Positions 60,218 through 64,000 of a stretch of 64,000 bases of DNA are shown here, one piece after another. Source of the stretch: Sphagnum magellanicum (lineage: Eukaryota > Streptophyta > Sphagnopsida > Sphagnales > Sphagnaceae); contig CM038922.1 in the NCBI GenBank assembly GCA_021904315.1, positions 13,863,347 through 13,927,346 of the forward strand. The letters are read 5' to 3'. The notes below the pieces were generated by a model that saw only the letters and a list, made by a program, of their open reading frames with translations, was not told where the DNA came from and did no database searches. Made by a program: the position numbers and the translations under genes. Each line of letters opens with the position of its first letter. Positions within the stretch are counted from its first letter, which is position 1.

Positions 60218-62950
60218 TTAGGAATTGTGTTGCTTCTTCCGCACAATGGACATAAATCTGGTTAGTGGTGGCTGGTCTATTAGAAGCCTTTGGCCACCAC
60301 CAGGCTGTGACTGAAAAGAAAGCGCAGGTCCCACTAGCCATGCCACAGCAGCACCTCCAAATAGTCCTCCTAACTGCAAGTCAAAGCTCCAAACCAAAAG
60401 ATTATTCCCCAAAGATGAAAACCTCTGCTCTAAACCCAAAACCGTCGATGTCTTCATCCTGAAGAATCCCATGCCCATCAACTTTCAATTCGAATACCCA
60501 TTCAATGTTCTATTCACTTTTGGCATTCTTACTGCACACTAGTTTTGTCACTGCAAAAGACAACATTCAGGAAAAACAAAAAGACCAAAAAGTCCCACAA
60601 AAAGGCTGTGTGCAAAGAACTTACATGGCCCCAGTTGTCAATACCCTCACTAAGTAGGCCGAATACCTGAAGATGAACAATGCACACATAATTAATTTGT
60701 GTCAAAGATTGACAGTTTAGGAAGAACCAAAATGCAAGATCTCAAAACCCAATGTTTGATATCATACCATGTTGATAGCAATTACACGTCCCACTTGAGC
60801 AAGGCTTTGGTCACCCCCACTCATAAGGCTCTTATGCCTCACCAAAAATACTGCCAAGGCCCCAACCTGAGGAGAACCAGATATTTCACCAACAACCAAA
60901 TTGAGAGGAGACCTAGGCTAAATCTGTCACTGTTAAACTAGCAATTGAAGATCTGCATACACTAGCAAAAGAAAATTAAAGGGGAGATGCATCGTCTTCA
61001 AGTAATTGCAGGTGATGGAATTGCAAAGCATGCCAAACATAAGGTAAAGAGCTTACTAGTCCAAAAATAGCTCCAGAAGCACCTACAGAAGGAGCTGTGC
61101 AAAGCGTGTAGCTCAGACTACTACCTGGCCCCCCCCATCAATTGTTCATCTTAAATAGTTGTGTCATTATGGCAACAGAAATCTACATGGGGTCTGTATT
61201 GTGAGAAAGCTGATCTTGAGACCATTGTGCTTCATTTTGAAGTTTTTTGCTATAACACAAATTCCACTACAGCATGCAAGCATGCAAAATTGTGAGGATT
61301 GACAACATACTTGCAAGAGCTGATGCCACATAAACGGCTAAAAAGCGCCTCCCTCCTCCCAATGACTCGACCGTGGGTCCAACTGAATTAAGCGAATAAG
61401 AGTTCACCTGCATGCCCACAATAAACAGTATAATGTCATGACCATATGTTGCACAAATGTCAGCATCCATTTTTGATGTTTTTGTCATTTTTTCTTCCCT
61501 GCTTCAAAAATTTCTGCATGTACTAAGATCACTGCTGCATAAAAATCACCAGAGGAGCGATCCATATGAAGAAAGAATAGTCACCAAAAGATGTGCTATG
61601 TTTGCATGGAGTAATGATGGTGTGATGAGCCTCCACAGCTGACCTCGATTTATCAAACTGTTCACCTGTGTTCAGCCAAATTGGATATATCAGCAGGGAA
61701 TTGCTCAAATCAAACTGTGATTTATCCAAGTATGAAGAAAACTAAATTTACCTTTGCTCCCCATAAGAGAAGTTGCCCTTGTGATGCAACTTGTGCCATG
61801 TACACTCTGGACCACACACATCCCACAAAAAATCTGAGTCAAGAGGATTGAAAGAAGCAGAGAGCTACTCAAATTGCACCATTCAGATGGGTTGAGAAAG
61901 GATGGCACAACAAGACAGGGAAGATGGGATTTTCCTTTTTTTGGCCAAGAATTACTCACAAGAGATTGAGACCAAGAATAACATTGGTCCATTTCCGACC
62001 TTTTGAACCTACACCCACACCAGTTCTAGAGTGTGGCGCCTCATTTCTGCCCCCAGTTGCTGCCATTCTCACCTTCAGTTTCCTTCTAGGATGTGAACCA
62101 GTTTCTAGAAACTGAACTATTGAACCCCATGGCATGTATACCACAACACTTGAGCCCAACAAACTTGGAATCCCTGCACTGTCACAACATTGTGGTGCTA
62201 AATGCCAACAATTTCCATTTCCTGCATCCAATCCCAAATTGTTTGATTGACCCTGTGTTTTATTGCACTTGCTAATTGGCTCCTGTGCAAATAACACCCA
62301 TCCGTCCCATGCATGTCAGAATCTGAAACCCAGAACTTTTTGCAATCCACAGTCATCAATCAACAATGAGAATTCTTCAAGAAATTGACTAGACTTTTGG
62401 ACCATCTTTGCAGAAGTCCACCAAAGTGGAAAATCCAAAGGAAAAAAAAAGCTTCAAATTTTGGTTGGGACGAGCTGAAAATTACATACAAAGTTAATTA
62501 CCCATCTGAAAGTGCCAATTTAAACAAAAGCAGGTGGAAAAATCATCACACAATTCTTCACCCATGAGTGTTTGGGAATGACACGATGAGCCCACAGATT
62601 AGGGTTTCCACTTAGGGTTTTGTTTTGAATGGGTTGAAAGAGAGCAGCAGCAAAACGAAATTTTTTACCTTGAACTGATCACCCATGAAAGTTGAAGTGA
62701 AAGACAGAAATCTTTCCAGCTGAAGAGCAGCACCAGCAGCAACTAAAAATCCAACTCTGGAGCTGGACAAGGCCAAGGGCTTTGAACCCATTTGAGCTGC
62801 TCTCATACTGAGTTCACTGCTGCCGTTGTTGCCACGGAGTGCTCCTTGACCTGTACACACTGACCCAATTGCAGCAATCCAAGAAGCTCCCATCCCTCCA
62901 CCACCACCACCCATCCCTACAAGCGCCCTTATTATTCCACCCATCTCCAT
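60218..62950 (-). CDS. Rhomboid serine protease, probable plastid (RBL10/11-like), 330 aa
   Basis: An intramembrane protease that cuts transmembrane substrates; close plant relatives act in the chloroplast inner envelope. Nine exons in gene order: 62950-62669, 62072-61960, 61806-61752, 61665-61585, 61407-61311, 61124-61057, 60866-60768, 60666-60625, 60373-60218 (993 bases, phases agree). The N-terminal ~95 residues are Gly/Ser/Ala-rich and probably a transit peptide. The core has [30 protein letters not shown] (usual HxxxGH is HANIAH here), [10 protein letters not shown], catalytic Ser226 in GASGAIFGL and catalytic His279 in NWGHLGG. All dyad residues are present, so an active enzyme is expected. 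The acceptor of exon 2 (GAAACTGAAG|GTG) is weak and could shift by some residues. The ATG follows a GAA/TTC repeat. Confidence 0.94.
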
Positions 62951-63780
62951 CTTCTTCTTCTTCTTCTTCTTCTTGCTCACTTCCAAATCTTCCCTCCTCC
63001 TCCTCTTTCCCTTTCTTGCAAAATTCCTTTCCCTGTCACTTCAAAAAACACCTATGATCCTTGGCCTTTCCTCTTCCCCTCCCTCCTTGTTCTCTTCTCT
63101 TCTCTTCTCTGCTTGGTCTATTGGAACATGAGGAATTACGAAAGTTAGATATGGGTGGCGGCGTTTTCTATTTTCCTTTGGTTTTTTGGCTACAAATTTT
63201 TGCTTTTTGTTTTTCTCTTGACATCCATCCTTTTTCCCCCTATGATGGTAGCTAGAGTTTAGGGTTTAGAGCACAGAAAGTCATCCAGCAGATGTGTTGA
63301 GGAAATGAGTTCCCTCCAAACTGGAGAAATGGGTTCCAGCGACATATTCCTTTTTTCCCGTTCTTCACCAAAGTAGTTAGAGGCTTGTCTACATTTCCAG
63401 CTTCTGGTCTCCAAAGGGCTCAACGCTGGTAACAACAGCTTGCAACATCTGCTGCATCTCAGCAGCAGCATCTTCACAATCAACAGCAGAAAGCGAGTAA
63501 GGAAAAACACTTTCTTTAGTTCTTTGCATATCACTGATTTGTGAACTCAAAAGAGGATCATATTGAAAAAGGAAAATCCTACTTTAGTTCACTGCTGTAG
63601 ATAGAAGACATTATGTTAAGTTCCTCTGTTATGTGAGATTTGTGTTTGTTATGGTGTTGTTTGTCTCTTTGGAGAGGTCTCTTGTCGTGTACAAGACAGG
63701 CTCTTTTATGAAGATTTTTTGTTAGAAATTCTTGTTGCTGGAAATCTAACCCTGCATGTATTGATTCTCAAGGCCTTGCT
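62951..63780. other. Rhomboid 5' flank and spacer
   Basis: Includes a TTC repeat next to the start codon (62951-62975), TCC-rich and TTCTC-rich stretches to 63110, and one TTTAGGGTTTAG near 63255. No further gene is supported. Confidence 0.45.
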
Positions 63781-63809
63781 ATAGAATGGCAGCAAACCTT
63801 TGCAACAGT

Positions 63810-64000
63810 AGGATCAAGCCCTAGCCCAGGCTCAAGCTCACATGCAGGCTCAAGTCCTAGCCATTGATTAAGCTCAGGCTCAAGCTCATGTTCAAGCCCA
63901 GGCCTAGGCTGCAGCTGTGCAGGTTCATGCCCATGTGCAGGAACATGAACGAGCTTCTCAACACCAACATCTCACACAGCAGCTGAGGAAACCCCTAACA
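63810..64000 (+). pseudogene. Gln/Ala-rich repeat with stops, running off the window
   Basis: Tandem CAGGCT/CAAGCT hexamers encode QAQAQAHMQAQ-type sequence, then VQVHAHVQEHERASQH, but the frame has stops near 63870 and 63905. This resembles the Gln/Ala-rich N-terminal part of plant retrotransposon gag genes, or a simple repeat. The window ends inside it. Confidence 0.35.

Noticed and set aside
63259..63534. 91-codon minus-strand frame at the right end
   Set aside because: No domain, no splice partners and ordinary composition.

Overview
This is a nuclear segment of a land-plant genome. The evidence is spliced genes for plant families (E2F partner DP, class III peroxidase, DA1-type LIM peptidase, plastid-type rhomboid), plant telomere-type TTTAGGG repeats, and long AT-rich intergenic DNA full of degraded transposons, minisatellites and microsatellites. 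The spacing (about one gene per 10 kb) and the repeat load suggest a large plant genome. A seedless plant or gymnosperm is my guess, but the sequence does not settle it.

Layout. 1-5471 is AT-rich intergenic DNA with one tRNA-like patch. 5472-6120 holds two short tandem arrays. 6694-11672 (+) is the DP transcription-factor gene, with nine core exons and a possible alternative 3' end. 11966-13168 (-) is a five-exon gene for a 235-aa protein I do not recognise; its model needs a 16-nt intron. 14939-15518 is a TIR element with 36-bp perfect ends. 17349-17780 is a diverged array of TGACG plus ATTGG motifs upstream of the intronless cytosolic 6-phosphogluconate dehydrogenase gene (18776-20233, +). 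20400-27320 is AT-rich with one dispersed inverted-repeat pair.

27547-29048 (-) is a class III peroxidase with a TATA box. Next to its promoter lies a 4.5-kb long inverted repeat (29488-33956), whose left arm was later hit by a small hAT transposon with a perfect 8-bp target duplication. 34000-40780 is AT-rich repeat debris. 47800-52311 (-) is a DA1-like gene in which the second His of the metallopeptidase HExxH motif is Arg. It sits between two copies of a ~6-kb noncoding repeat (A1-B1 at 40781-47499 and B2-A2 at 54091-59959) that are circular permutations of each other. 60218-62950 (-) is a nine-exon chloroplast-type rhomboid protease with an intact Ser/His dyad. The right edge holds a stop-riddled Gln/Ala-rich repeat.

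The genes are unrelated housekeeping, cell-cycle, growth-control, cell-wall and plastid functions, as expected for a eukaryotic chromosome; I see no operon-like system. The novelty is structural: the permuted duplication around DA1, the hairpin locus with a nested hAT, the micro-intron, and two GC-AG introns that share the donor AG|GCATG. All exon models were built by hand from splice sites, phase continuity and recalled family conservation; percent identities are by-eye estimates.
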